Position numbers and translations under genes: made by a program. Below the pieces are notes generated by a model. That model searched no databases, had not been told where the DNA came from, and saw only the letters and a list, made by a program, of their open reading frames with translations. 64,000 bases of DNA from Pisaster brevispinus. Taxonomy: Eukaryota; Echinodermata; Asteroidea; Forcipulatida; Asteriidae. The stretch is taken from NCBI GenBank assembly GCA_023634235.1, contig JAMKCF010000002.1, positions 15,123,091 through 15,187,090 on the forward strand, written 5' to 3'. Shown here in pieces: positions 9,650 to 22,984 of this stretch (positions are counted from its first letter, which is position 1; each line of letters opens with the position of its first letter).

Positions 9650-12600
9650 CAGATAACGTTCCCAGCGGTACTGTTGCCAGAGACAGGGTCATGATCCTGG
9701 GCTAGTGCGAGCCCGGGCTACCCCCGTGCACAGTGAGTGTGTGTGACTCTGGCTCGTCCAACCGGTGGTTAGGTACACATGGGTATACACGCAGTGCATC
9801 ACAAGACACACCGTCCGCTGGCCTGGGCTCTCCTACCCCCCTATCAATGGGTCTTGTCAAACAAACGGATCCGCATATTGTATTCTCTATTATGGCAACC
9901 TGTGCTCAAGTCAAAGTACAAAACAAGGATGCTGTGTTGGAGTGCAGCTGCCCCTAGCTAAATACAACACCCAGGAATTATGGAATGAACAATCAAGTCT
10001 TCATTACGTAACGCTGGAAATATTATTTCCATCTCAGCCCCGAACTAAAAGTTTCCTCATTTTTTATTCGAGTGTTAGGTTCCAACAGGACAGTCCTCTT
10101 TACCCCAATAAAATCAGATTTCCAATCACGCCCCCAATTCGTCGTTATCAGCCCACAGTCTTTGCATTTCCCAATCTGCTCATATTTAGACGGGCGTTTA
10201 TGAGCTGTTTACTGATGATATTTAAGGGGGCCTTTATCACGGTACCAAACCATGGGAAAGGCAAACAAAACCGCGATTTTTGGGGGAGCTTACCTGTGCT
10301 CGGGCCCGTCTTATCTTGATAACGCACTCTACCCAGGTCCTTCTACCTGTTGTAATAGATTCATGGCCAGGTTTAAGCACACGCGTGTCATAACACACAA
10401 TAGAGCTATTAATAAATTTCAGTCAAGAAGTCAACAGGACCACAGATTTTAGATTTGTTGAAGAAGAAACAAAATTGAATGGGGGGAAAAAGGGGATTAA
10501 GTTTCAATTTTAGCCAAAATCTTCATCATATTGCATGGGGGAAATAATGCAAGAGTACGCAAGTGTATTACGAAAGAAGCTGGTTCCAGTAAAAGGAAGT
10601 TTTTTTCAGTCATGATGGTAACCAATAATAAAAACAAGGTTTTTAACAACATTTGCGAAATGATAGGTTGTATCATAGAGGAAGAACCCACTTGGTTACG
10701 GATTCTTTGACAGAGTTTTGTTGTGTGTTTTTTTTTAAGAAAACCGACGGAAATCTATGCCCTTGCTCAGGTTAGTAATATTCTAAATGGGTTTCCTATC
10801 CCATGTCGATTGGTACTGATTTGATTTCGTCAGCAAAAAGGAAAACAGAAAGTATTAAGAAAAGAAAAACCGAACACCTAAAAAAAAATACACATACTGT
10901 TCACTCCAATCCCAAACAAATAAATAAATAAATAAGTGAAGCAATGACACTTTTGTGTGATAGGGGGCCTAGTTTGAAATTCGAAACAATTTCTTTTCCC
11001 TCCAGCATTGTTTTACTTGTTAGTGTTACGAGCGTATGCTTAGTAAAAGAAACGTATGATTTCAATTTTAGGTAATGAAGCGGCATGGGCAATACTTCGA
11101 GGAAGAACCTGTGGAGAACTATTGCTCTGAATCTGATGTAAAGCATTTTCTGGCAAATTTTGGGGTTTTTTTTAAATTAGTTTTTTCTTCTTCAAAGGAA
11201 CTTTCAGGTAGTTTCCTTTGATAGCGAAACTCAACCGGTTTTCTTTGGGTAGTTAACAGCCATCATTTTAATAAACAACGTTAATAAACACGTTGAATAA
11301 ACAAACTATTTCGTTTTGGTTTTTAGACTACCAAAAAAAGGAACCGACAAATCTCCCCCAAAAACGAAAAGAATCCCCCCCCCCCAAAAAAAAATATATA
11401 TATATATATATATAATGTAGTCAAACAAATTTCCATAAATAAATAAACGCCAACGTGGAAGAGAACAAATATAAACGCCAAAAATGAAACCACCCCTGAT
11501 TAAATAAACTGGCACTGTGAGGTGGAAAAAACACCTGTTCAGATTTTTGACTATCGGAATTTTCCCACGGTCGAGCAAAAGCGCCAGCACTCATGAGTCA
11601 AAAGTCCCTCCACTTGCCTTTGGCACGTGCCCCGACACCGAACGTTTCCTGCGGGCCACTTCTCTCTCCCAGTTCGCCACCGATAACGATCTAAAAATGC
11701 TGAGCTGTTCCGAAGTTTTGTTCACCACGTACACAGAAGGAGAGAGAAAAAAAATGGAATCTTTTTATGTCCGTACAGTTCTTGAGAGTGGGGAGTGGAA
11801 TTATACAGAACTTCTTCTTTGAAGTTCTTTTCTTGAAACATTGCGGGGATGTTTTTGTGATTTTAAAAAACTACGATTTCTCAGCTTGAGTAATATTAGT
11901 CTTGCGTAATTATTCTACACGGCAACTTAAAGAGCAATGAGCGAAAGGTCTGTAGACTGATGCAACCACATAATTTTTTAACGCAACCTCTACATTAGTG
12001 TTGGTTCTTTGCTGCCAGTTTTTCTTTAGTTTTTCGGGGATACCTGCTTTACACGGGTGCTTCTTTGGAATCGCCGTCTTCCATCGCTGGTTGCTTTGGG
12101 AACGGTGTTGCGCTGCGTGAAGTCAGTGCGTGTTGTGCGCCAGGGTTAAAATAATAGTGTATTTTGTTGTCACGAGGTGGCGCTCCACCAGTTTCTCAGG
12201 TACGGAAGGCAACACGTTTCATCTTGCAATGGACGAGACGAGACCAATGAGTCCATACATTCAAGCACAGTTTTAGAAACTCAGTTTAAAAGTGCATTAA
12301 GATTATAATCCTTTGTGTCAATGTACTTAAACAAGTGTCTTGGCGGTTGTCCATACCCACTGGCAAATCAACTTGAATAATTTGAAAATCTGGTTTTGCA
12401 CTTCCGTTGGTAATGTAGGCCTATACAGGTAGAATAGGACGTTTGCAAATTTTATTTCTCACTCAAGGAGAGTTTTTCAAGGGTCTGTTTAAACTGTTTT
12501 TATTTAGGAATAATAAGTTATGATTAAGGAAAAAACTGTTAAATAATTTGTAAATATCAAGATAAATAAGTGGTTGACATTAAGCGGAAGCTTGTTGCTG

Positions 12601-13136
12601 GTAATAATTAAGTAAGAGTTTACTGTTTTTATGCAAAGTTCAAAACTGACAATACTAGAAGCTAAAGCAGGAACAATACCTCTCAATCTTTGTCATTCTA
12701 AACTGCACACGAGGCAAGATGGATCCGGGTTGTGTGACAAACCTATAGACCGTCCTCTGTTCGCTTCTGTGCACAAAACTAAAGGGAGGACGCAGGAAGT
12801 GCCTCCCTTTTACCGGGTCTACGAACGTGTGTGTGTCTAGACCGTATACCGTTGACACTGACGGTTAAAGGCACTGAGGATCCGGGTGATGTGACGTCCT
12901 TACTCTGTGGTTTGACAGACACGGGGACGTCGCTAAATAGCCAAAACAATGGGGAACCATTGGGAATCCTCGATTTGATGAGTTGACAGACTTGTGTACG
13001 TCATTAATTTATTGTTGTTGTTGTTGTTGTTTTTTTCGTAAGACAGTGGATTTAGTTGGAAAATTCCTTGACTGTTTCCAAAACACTTAGGAGAAAAACA
13101 GCGGGGGGGGGGGGACTACACCACTCTAAAGTGGTT
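9650..13136. other. Upstream of gene A, no gene recognised
   Basis: The longest open frame (9765-10319) has no domain or codon signal. An AT dinucleotide run lies at 11394-11414. A hairpin with 9-bp arms (AAAGGGAGG / CCTCCCTTT) lies near 12780-12811. Confidence 0.5.
11532..11579. promoter_or_regulatory. E-box and CSL site upstream of gene A
   Basis: CACCTG (11532-11537) and TTCCCACG (11572-11579) are about 35 bp apart, 2.6 kb upstream of the gene A start. A possible Notch-responsive element, by motif only. Confidence 0.3.
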
Positions 13137-13364
13137 ATAGATAGGTTGCAATATGACGTGATTCGGCCATCTTTACGGGCAATTTGGAACACACAGTCAT
13201 GCGTTTCGCGTGAGAACGGCGTGCAGCACTCGCCCATTTCACAAAACTCATCTTACGATTGGTTAGTAAATAGCGCGGCTGCGTTAATAATTTGAGCGCT
13301 TGACGCGCCTGCAAGCCAAAATGCAATTTGCCCGTAACGATGACGTCTATTGGGAACTATCTAT
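13137..13364 (+). mobile_element. 228-bp MITE, copy 1
   Basis: A near-identical 228-bp unit recurs at 47190-47417. The ends form imperfect inverted repeats starting ATAGATAG with an internal ACGGGCAA match, and the flanks suggest a TA target duplication. It carries CGCGTGAGAA (13207-13216), which overlaps a HES class-C site and a CSL-type site. No transposase is encoded; a short open frame on the minus strand is a by-product. Confidence 0.75.
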
Positions 13365-13739
13365 TCAGTGCATAAGGAAAGGTTCCTACTCTGTAATATT
13401 CTTTGTACGTGATGTGGGCGTACATATTTCACACACTATCTAATAGCGTGCATGAAAAGGGGCATTTAAAAAGTACAATACGAAATACACATAATATGTG
13501 TATTTCGCAGTCTCTGCATGGAGCATTGTACTTTTTAGAGATATCATATTAGGACATATAATATATGTTGTAATGGTTGATGAGACACCTAATGCCCAAA
13601 CACTGCCCCAAGCAAGTGCCCCAGTGGTGATTTACCATAAATAAGAAAACGATTGATGGCCCTATGGCGCTTGTTGGATTCACCGATGCGAGCATTCTTT
13701 TCGCTTTTTTGTACCCTTTCCTGATCGATTGCAATTTTG

Positions 13740-14120
13740 TAAATTACTTACGCCGTAAAAACGTACCCAAGGCGCGGCTTTTATGATAGCACTTTTACTA
13801 CAAAACATAAAAACAGTAAAAACCCACAACGCTGGCGAAAGTCTATTCATCGAAGACAGGAAAATCACTTTAATGTCTGAAATTTCGGGAATTCCGACGC
13901 TGTAAAACCGCTCAAAGCGTGACTTTTATAGCACTTTCTCAATACAAGTTTTACTTATTTTTTTGAAGTTGGCGAAGTTGTACTCGGCGAAACGGAAACA
14001 TTTTTGTAAAAAACAAAATTCCAACTCGCCGTCTTGGATTTTGGCAATTATCATCGGTGTAAAAATGCCCGGAGCATGAAATTTATGGAAAAGGGCTGAA
14101 AACAAACTCATAGAGTGCGG
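13740..14120. repeat. Degenerate tandem repeat, about 150-bp period
   Basis: A GTAAAA...CCC...GCG...TTTTAT pattern recurs at about 13752, 13901 and 14052. Copies are strongly diverged. Confidence 0.45.
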
Positions 14121-14279
14121 ATACGCCGTGGGCAGCTCTTATATATTTTTTAAAGAGATAATCGGCGTGACAATGAACTTTAATGGTCGTTTTTAGGAAT
14201 TACTAAAACGTAGGAGGTTGGCTTTTTTTTTAATGGGGAAGCTGTGTTTAGCATATTAATTAGACATACCTTGTGTAAC

Positions 14280-14672
14280 TTAAAGGGCGGTGTTCTCTTT
14301 TGGGTAATCCTCAAAATACCAGTATCCTCACTTGGTGTATCCCAACATTAGCCGTTAAATAACAAACCTGTGAAAACTCAGACTCAATCGGTCATCAAAG
14401 TTGGGAGAAAATAATGAAAGGAAAAAAAAACACCCTTGTTATATAGAATTGTGTGCTTTCAGATGCCTGAGAAAAGCTTCATGCCCGAAGCCTTTCTCAG
14501 ATACAAATTTTGGGGGTGAAAATGACCTCTTTCTCTATAACACTACATTACTCCAAAGGTAGTCGTTTCTCACAATGTTTTATACTATCAAGACAGCTCT
14601 TCAGTGCTACTTACCAAGTATATTTTATGGTAATTGTACAGCAATTACCAAAAGTATACCCTACCTTATAAC
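14280..14672 (+). mobile_element. Foldback-type MITE, diverged near-full copy
   Basis: Imperfect terminal repeats (TTAAAGGGCGG..., ...GTAATTACCAAAAG) flank conserved patches such as AAATAACAAACCTGTGAAAA and CGTTTCTCACAATGTTTTAT. A central hairpin has 14-bp arms (CTGAGAAAAGCTTC, 14467-14500). I believe this family is abundant in echinoderm genomes. Related pieces occur at 16.2, 21.3 and 31.2 kb. Confidence 0.6.
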
Positions 14673-16179
14673 CAAAGATACCCAAATCATGTCCCAATCA
14701 CACCGCATAAACTTTTCAAAATTGTTGTAGTTTTACCCTTTTTTTTGAATAACCGACTTATTATTGAGACAGGATGAACGGTATACATGAAGGGTGACTT
14801 TCAGCTACGTGGAACAAAACAAAAACGCACATAGAAACATTGAAATATTAGAGTTCGATTTTGGGGTTTGCGTTGAAAACGGCTCGACTTCGCGTGTGGA
14901 AACAAGCTGGAATATTCGGTGAGACCCTGGAATGCGTTGGCGTTTACAAGTGAAGAAGTTTTGTTATCACTCGTAAACTAAATTAAAATGATCTTTTATA
15001 AAGATGAAATAAATCAAAAGATATTAATCAAATGTTGAAAAAATATATGTATGTATACATTTACATATAATAGCCTTTTCAAGTTATTATAATATAACAT
15101 ATAAACATCAAGTAAATAAGACACAATTAATCAACAAGCAAATGAGGCCCAAAGCATCCTGAAAGATATAAGGCCTACACTGGAATATGAAGACCATTGG
15201 AAAAGGTTAGTGCAGAAGTTAAGTAAACAGAAATGCCCTTGTTGAAGAGGCATGCGACGCCCCCGACCTGGTGACATAGGCGAACTTGAAGACCCTTTAA
15301 TTCTTAGGGCCATGTCACACGGGGCACTTGACAGCAACCCGTTCCAGGCAATCTCCAAGAAGAAAATGCATTCACAGTTGAAGGTTCACATAGTTTTCTT
15401 AGGGATCGTAAGACACAACAAAATTACTTATGTGTTACGAAAGTAATCCTGTGCAGCGTGCACTGCGGTTGGTTGCCTCCAAGTTGCCTGGAAAAGTTGC
15501 CTCGTGTGACAAGGCTCTTCAAACACACAATTGGACACCTGGAACGCTTTTTTTGTAAATATCACTCTACATACTGAAGATAATTCTGCATTCTTGAATC
15601 TTAAACTTACAATATTGGACACCTGCATCGCGTTTTTTATTACACTTATTACAATTTCTTTCGTTCTTTTTTTCAAATGAAGAGCAACCATCGCTTTTAA
15701 CATTGGTGAAAGCTTAAGTTTATAGGCCCTATTTTTTTTTATAAAGACAAAACAACATCGCAGCGCTCGTTACAAAATCAGCGCTGCGGAGGCCCACGTA
15801 AATATTTTTTTACAGTCGTCGTAATTTTCCTTTGGAAACTTCCTCACACGGTGGCTTGGTTTTCAAAAGCGTCCATCCTTAATGGTGGGGTCTAAAAATG
15901 TATTGATAATGTTGTTTTGTCAGCAAAACAACTCCTTTTCAAAAGGTATTACACTGGATTGGTGAGAATAAAGCTTACTGATCATGTAGTTCATACGGGA
16001 ACCATTTTGTTTTTCCGTGAAATATTTCCCCCTGAAATTAAGTCATCTTCGAGAACACTGTATCTAAAACCTTGAAAAAAGCGCAACAGCTGATTTTGGG
16101 TTTACAATCAAAATTAAGGACAATGTGTTTTACATGCTGAAAATTGTGCAATGGTTTTTTACTTTTTTCTTCTGACTCA

Positions 16180-16290
16180 CCTAAAAGATAAAGCCCAAGT
16201 TTTCACAGGTTTGTTGTTTTTGATGTATGGGGTTGCACACAAAACGTGAACACTGTCTGAAACTGTGTTAATGTCAGCTGTACCCATTCT
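16180..16290 (-). mobile_element. Fragment of the 14.3-kb MITE family
   Basis: Shares TTTTCACAGGTTTGTTGTTTT and a GTGAACACTGTCTG-like segment with the reverse complement of the 14.3-kb element. Confidence 0.4.
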
Positions 16291-16917
16291 TCACCTTAAC
16301 TTTAATGTTGCAATGTAGGGCCATGTCGGTCCCTCCTCCTACATGATGGGACGTAGGTATCACGGGTAGTGATGAAGTTAATTAACGGCCGAACACCAGC
16401 CGATGACGACGTCGCGTGCGCCCACGCGTGTGTTATTGTCGGCGTGGTGTTTTTCCCCTCTCCTCGTAATGGTGGGGGTGTTAACCGTTTCACGTTCACT
16501 GTTCCCAGTCATGCGTCAAGTCGTCAGCTTTTTTTAATCCCCCCTGATAGCAAAACACAATATCACAAATATGTAGAAAACATGTCTGATTTTATTGTGT
16601 CGGTGTTGTTTTCTTCATTGAATGAGCTTGGTGTGCACAAGTGCTCCACAGTGTATACATTGGCAGAACACATTCCATTGCATAGTGTATTCATGCTTGC
16701 TGTAAATAAAATTTCATTCAGAGTGATTGCCCTGGAATTTCTTTTAACCATTGGAAAGATGAAGATACGGTTCAAAATATATCAAGAACTTTAGTTTTGT
16801 GGACTTTTTTTCGTAATGTATGGAGAGGAATAATAGATCTGTAATACCGAAACTCGCTACAAAGAAAGGTGGTTGAATTTTCGGGTGAATTATCAAATGG
16901 CAAGGTTTTATTCAATA

Positions 16918-17033
16918 AAAAAAACCACAACAACAACAACAACCACAACAACAACCACAACGACGACGACGACGACAACAACAACAACAACACCACCACC
17001 ACCACCACCACCACCACCACCACCACCACCACC

Positions 17034-17097
<64 letters not shown>
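16918..17097. repeat. Trinucleotide microsatellite (CAA/CGA/CCA)n
   Basis: Mixed CAA, ACG and CCA runs give low-complexity open frames in several frames (poly-Thr, poly-Asn, poly-Pro). No gene. Confidence 0.95.
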
Positions 17098-17099
17098 TT

Positions 17100-20000
17100 T
17101 TCTCTCCAGCTATCCCTTCATTATGCTGTCTTGTTCACCGAGAATCAGTACAAAGTATGGCAGTCGTAATTAGCATTAGCATGTACACCAATTTTTGACT
17201 GAAATTTTGCCTCTCTTTGGAAACTGCTTACGATGGTACCTTTCCGAAATCAATCAGCGAGTAAGACGTTCTGTTATCAAATGAGTCACCTTAGTCGGAG
17301 TACACCTTATCTTTCGAAGTAGACATAGCCCTAGACATTAAAATATGTGGGTACTTGCCTCAGATCATCGGCAAAAAACAGTGAACTCAGAAGTGGTCCT
17401 GTTTGGGGTGGGGGGCAACTTATGCCTTTCCAGCCCTCAATTCTCACGATGATAGGCATGTGGACGATAGACAGTACCCGATAAAATCGATTACAGTTAA
17501 CACTTTCACAATTACCGAAATAACTCAAATGCATCTCTTGAATTCTTCTTTCAAGATACCGAAGACGCCATTAAGTGGCTGGTCGGGGGTTGGGGGCGTG
17601 GCACCGGCGAGGAATAGGCCGTAATGCACAATGGCGCCATCTTACAAATATACCGCGATGCATCTTGGGAAATCGAGTACAGTTACAAAATAAATCAAGC
17701 TGCCAAGATGGACACCATGCTGTAGTTAACATGTAAATGTGCCATTTTTTATAGCTGTGTACCGCATTGCTTCAAAATCAGCCATGACGGTTGCTGGTGC
17801 TGTTGTGCAGACTTTGATTTCACCCAGAATCCTTTGCGCGCAGATCATGCCGATTGGGGCATGCTTGTGTGCTGCATTAGGGAGCTGCACGGACTGAGCA
17901 GCGTGGTGAAAACCATTTATGTCAGGTGAAATCCACTGGTTAAGAGTCACACTACAGCTTGAATATCACTTCAGTTCACTTTTTCGAAATCGAATGTTGA
18001 ACCTTTGTGTAATGGCATACCGGTATTGCACCATATTTACTGCTCTTACAAGTACAAGAGATTGTGTTTTACCGTAACGAATGAGCGGTGGAGCAATTCG
18101 ACGTGTCGATTATTCTGTAGTTGTTCCTAAAATGCTTCTCTGTCGGTTGTTTTAAGCCTAGCTTGGGGGGTAGGGGCCTATGGTAGCTTGCCTGGCTCAG
18201 TTGCTCGCCATTTTGAATTAACATGCTGTCAATGCATGTGTTGGGCCTGTATACTTTGCAAATCACTGCTGTTATCTCATTCAGTGTCCTTTACAGATTG
18301 TGACGGTACAACTTTTGCAGTCACTATTATTAACACATTTCCAACTACAGGGACCAAACTACAATGCTACAATACACTAAACTTTCATCACAGCTTTTAA
18401 TGCAATCAGTTCCAGACCAATGATACGTAAACAAGTCACTTTGAAAGGCGTATCTTTCAATCACGTCCCAAAATTTCCCATCAATTTGTACCTTTTCCCC
18501 CCAAATTATTTTACCGGGGTTCATTAAGATGACCCATTTGTTGCCTTCTCTTGGCGCCGACACGTAACCCAGTCCTCCCCACTCGTGAGATTCGGAGTGC
18601 CCAGTGCGATAAAGAGCAGGGTCGAGCCCAAGGGAACGTGTCCATTTTCCGGTTCCCACGACACGCGGGCGATCCTGGTCCTCGCATGGCGAGCGCTTCG
18701 TGGGCATGGAAGGTTGAGCTGATAACACCCCCGTCGTAGCTTTGACGTCTCACCTGCCCTGGGCCCAGGTACTATACCTGGACGCCGCAAGGCTTGTTCC
18801 TACTATCTAAAAATATGCAACATTGTGTGGAAGCAATCTCAACCTTGTAGCCCGAGTTGCTTATTATAAATAGTCTCACTATATATGTGGGTACGACCAA
18901 TAAATCGAGCAACCTCGTACACTTTGTGCGTTTTATCTGGGTGCAGCCACTGTTTTATCAATCGGAACAGTGAAACCACTGGATAGAAGGGAAAATAGTC
19001 TGGCTCCTTTTCTTGTTTCAGTGTAATTTTTTTCAATAGTAGACAGGGGACGTGACCGAAGATAGCCACGTCGTGATAGAGGTCTATTTATAGGCCGTTT
19101 TCGAAGCCACGGCTGTATGCTTCGGAGGTCCCATACCGCGGAAAGCCCACCTTGCAAAGTGCTGCCGCAGCTGAAGCTAGAGCCTAAACTGAAGCCGTAG
19201 TTTCGACAAGTCCTATTACCGTACGGAAGATACTGTATATTCAAAAGTTGTTCCGACTATGATTGGAATCAAATCAAAGAAGGGTCATTTTGGTGTCAGC
19301 CCTTAGGTGGCAGCGTAACCGTGGAGAAGGTGCGTGCAACCATGGTGCAACCTATCACGTGGAAACCAACAGAAAAAACAATCATTTAGTTTTGTTTGTC
19401 GGCTTGTTGTGGTGTGAAAGGTTTTTTTTTAAAATATATATATATAATATATATTTCCCGCTTTTTTTCTGGATACTCTCCCTTAACCTTTTGCTCCTCT
19501 TTTTGCTATAAATGGATAGTGTGTTTGTTCTTGTTTATGCCTCTGACGAAGGTCCGGTTTCCCTACCAATTTTATATATATAGATATATATGTTAATTTT
19601 TTTCGCGCCCGTATGTTTCATAGAAACACAGGAGGAAGTGGCTGGCCCTTCATGGAACTTCTATCTATAGCCATCCCAGCCCAGTGACCGTATCGGCTGC
19701 TCGCCTGCTGATAATGGAGCCTCCACGTAAATCTGTGACGATGACAACTGTCACAGCGTCTACGAGTATGACCCACTGATCTCTCAGTGGTATGACCTCT
19801 TCCCTCATGCATGTCCCAATGCGCATGATCGGCGCGCAAAGGACTCTGGGTGAAATTTGATTTCGAGCAACACCACCAGCAACCATCATGGCACGCCGAT
19901 TTTGATGCAATGCGGTGCACAACTATAAAACCTGGCACATAGTTACATTTGAAACTACAACATGGCGTTCAGTCTTGCCAGTTTGAGTACTCGCTTTCCC

Positions 20001-21100
20001 AAGATGCATTGCGGTATACGTTGCGCATGCGCGTATGGGTAATGGACAGCGTGGACTGCAGAGCAGCACAAAGGCTAGTGAAGAAACGTGGGTGAGGTAA
20101 CGAGCTGTAGGAGGAGACGCAACTCCTGTTATTATTAAGGAATCGGTCTTTTGCATCGCGTCGGAATGCCCCATACTGTCCCACATACGTGTCGGAATGG
20201 TCGCTGAGTTGCCCCAAAAAACAAAAACAAAATTGATTACCTTAAACATTTTCCCAACAAAGACATATTTATGTTCATGAACAAGATAAACTCCCCGCCG
20301 GCTTTAGTAGAGTAACAGTCCAAATGTCAAGCCGTATGACTACGTAAGGCCACTGCGGGGTCCCACCTCGGCACCCACGGTGCTAAATCACTAATGCTAT
20401 CAAAATAATTGGAGGGAAATTATTACATTTTATTTCATTTTTTTACCCCCATCTCTTTCTCTCTTTTTGGTTCGCCAAAAAATATTTTGTATGACTTGCC
20501 CGGGACCCGCTTTCTAACCAGGGGTCTTAAATCATCCGTCTCGACGTAGGGTTGATTGGCCCCTTGGTATAGAGCGCAGCGTCACACGGAGCCCCGTGCA
20601 ATGGTTGCCTGTGACTTTGGTGGACAGTTCTTGACGAGCGCCACGGCGGGGTCTGCTGATAAAAAAAAAAGAGACGAAGGAAAAAAAAACTTGCATGGGA
20701 CCGACCTGGGACAACTTTCCCACGATCTCCATAAACTCCTGTGGCAGTCTGCCAAAAACTGTGCCCTGCAATCTGACATGACCAAGTCAGTTAGCGACAC
20801 GTTTTGGCACGGCACGTGCTGAGCCAGCGCGATTGAGCGCGCCAAAACTTTTTTACCCGTGCAGAAAGTCGCGATTGTTTCTATGGGCTTGGTTTTATTT
20901 TTCAAAAGTCAATTGAAGAAGAGAAGAAATCTGCAACTTTAATTCTGGGGGGCTTGAAACGAGGGTTAATATTAATATTAAACTTGGGCAACTGGTGGAT
21001 GAAGTGTTTTGAAAATGGAGGAGACTAGACACGGAAATACGGACATTTGTTACACTTAAAGGTGTATATACAGGATTGGTAGAGCGGACAAATTAGTCGC
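17100..21100. other. Intergenic, nothing coding seen
   Basis: The GC-rich patch at 18540-18780 has a CSL 8-mer (18653-18660), an adjacent ACACGCGGG and a CACCTG. AT dinucleotide runs lie near 19432-19452 and 19572-19590. The open frames overlap each other and carry no domain. Confidence 0.5.
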
Positions 21101-21176
21101 AGGCAGTGTTCATGTTTTGTGTGATCAACCATTATACATAAGTAGGAATTGAAACTTTGCATGGTGGAAGCATTAC

Positions 21177-21308
21177 TAAGAGAGGTAGGCGGTAACACCG
21201 AGTGAAAATCTCTTTTGAGTAGTGTTGGTTCTGAAAACCACCGGTTCTTTTCAGAACCAACACTACTCAAAAGAGATTTTCACATGGTGTTAACGCAAAC
21301 CTCTCTTA
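21177..21308. repeat. Long palindrome (foldback element)
   Basis: Perfect 36-bp arms at 21202-21237 and 21248-21283 with a 10-base loop; imperfect pairing extends outward to 21177 and 21308. The flanks share sequence with the 68-bp tandem unit at 54.9 kb. Probably a palindromic MITE. Confidence 0.75.
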
Positions 21309-21312
21309 CCCA

Positions 21313-21570
21313 TATACGTGAAATAACAAACATGTGAACATTTGAGCTTAATCCGTTGTGCGAGTCGGGAGAAAACAGTGAAAAACCATGGACATTTTCC
21401 AGCATGAAAACACATTGTCCTTTATTTGGGTTGTATGTAACAACCGAAATAACCTGTTGCGTTTTTGCTGGTTTTCAGATACATTTTTTCTCGGATATGA
21501 CTTCGTATCAACATGGCGAAAGCCTTCCTCCATGATTTCAGAGGGGAATGTTTCACAGGGGAAAAAATGG
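21313..21570 (+). mobile_element. Fragment of the 14.3-kb MITE family
   Basis: Contains AAATAACAAACATGTGAACA and GTCGGGAGAAAACAGTGAAA, matching the left half of the 14.3-kb element with substitutions. It abuts the palindromic element to its left. Confidence 0.4.
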
Positions 21571-21574
21571 TTCT

Positions 21575-22980
21575 AGTACGAAATTCATAATCAGTAAGCT
21601 TTCAGATTAAAATTAAACAGTGCTGTTACTGGGTGTCCCATAGACTCTTAAGCGATCCGGGTCAGAATTGACTCCGGGAAGGGTCCGTATGTACAGCTCG
21701 ACCCGTTCCGCGAGTCAGTCTCAGAATCCGGATCAGTGATGTTTGACTCACTTTGAGTCACGTTGGCTCATAATCTGACTCTTTTTAGGATCGATTCTGA
21801 CGCGGCACTTTATAAAGAGTTTCGTCCTGGGACTCCAGACCGAGGTGACCACGCCCCGTACTAGTTCCCACTTTTCAGTTCGCTGTCTCTAACAATGAGT
21901 CGGGACGACTGCCATTAAAAGTTACGTTTTAGGTCCAGGTCTACTGTGAAGAAAGGGTATTCACAACAAGGTGTCACCTTTAAAATGTCACCTTTAAAAT
22001 TCAATAAATATTCGCGCGTATTGTTTGTGATAAGACTCGTTCTTGTTTATAACAAACAGACGCTAATCTACTCGGGAGCAACAGAATACCGTTCAAAATC
22101 GCAGTCTCTGTATTGTGAAGCTTGTATTTTGTTTTCTGTCGTTTGCAAATTGATCGTTAGTTGTTGTTTTTCAAGATGAGATCACACGCACGTGTGCAGG
22201 CTATTTATAGCCTAAAAAGGAGTCAACTTGCCAGCTGGGGTAATTTATAGGATGACCTGCCAAGTCCCGTTAAAGAATAGCAATAACGGGTTTTTTAATG
22301 GTTCTTGCCACAACCAAATAGTATTGTGTGCAACTCTTTTTTCACGCCATCTCTAAAATTTTATTTTCGAAAAACTCTCCTTTGATAATCTCAGATTGAT
22401 CTACCGCATGTTATAAAAGATCTTGTAATATAGTGTTCTGTTTTATGTATTTAAAATGCAACAACTATTTCCGTCTGCGGCAAATGGTGTTTGAGATACT
22501 TCGTTCTTGTTATCTGGAAAGAACTCGTGTCGATCGTTGATTCGGAGTAACATTATACCAAGGTCACGGCCAAAGCAACTAGAAACGCATTCCTTCCGGT
22601 ACCCACTTTTTATACACCTTGATTATTTCCCAACGCATGTTTATTTCCTCTTGGACTCGCCACACAGGCTCTGTGTATGGTGTAAACCGAGGACAGCCCT
22701 TTGTTCTCCCGCATTGTGAATCGAGGACGTCCTCGGTTCATCTTTTCCCCAGGATCCCTTTTCTTAAATCCTCGGTGTGAATGCGTAGACCTGGGTTTTC
22801 AAAACTTCCATTTCACTCTGTCCTGAGCTGTCTGTTGCCAAGCTATGCGGCCCTCTGTTCTTAGTTCATCTCTTCATATTCTGTTTTGTCTCCCTCTTTG
22901 TTCTGGTTCGGTTTCTTGAAGTGTAATTGGTTGTTTCCTTTACATCATCAGTGACCTTATCCATGCACAGACATTTTACG
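21575..22980. other. Intergenic, nothing coding seen
   Basis: Short GACTC-rich stretch near 21650-21790 and a small palindrome GAGGACGTCCTC near 22723. No gene signal. Confidence 0.45.
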
Positions 22981-22984
22981 TTAT

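Noticed and set aside
9765..10319. 184-codon open frame upstream of gene A
   Set aside because: No domain, no homolog recognised, two other long frames overlap it and no splice or promoter logic.
13052..13237. Small minus-strand frame resembling one at 47078-47290
   Set aside because: The similarity is explained by the duplicated 228-bp MITE, not by a conserved gene.
16772..17198. Low-complexity poly-Thr, poly-Asn, poly-Val frames
   Set aside because: Trinucleotide microsatellite read in different frames.
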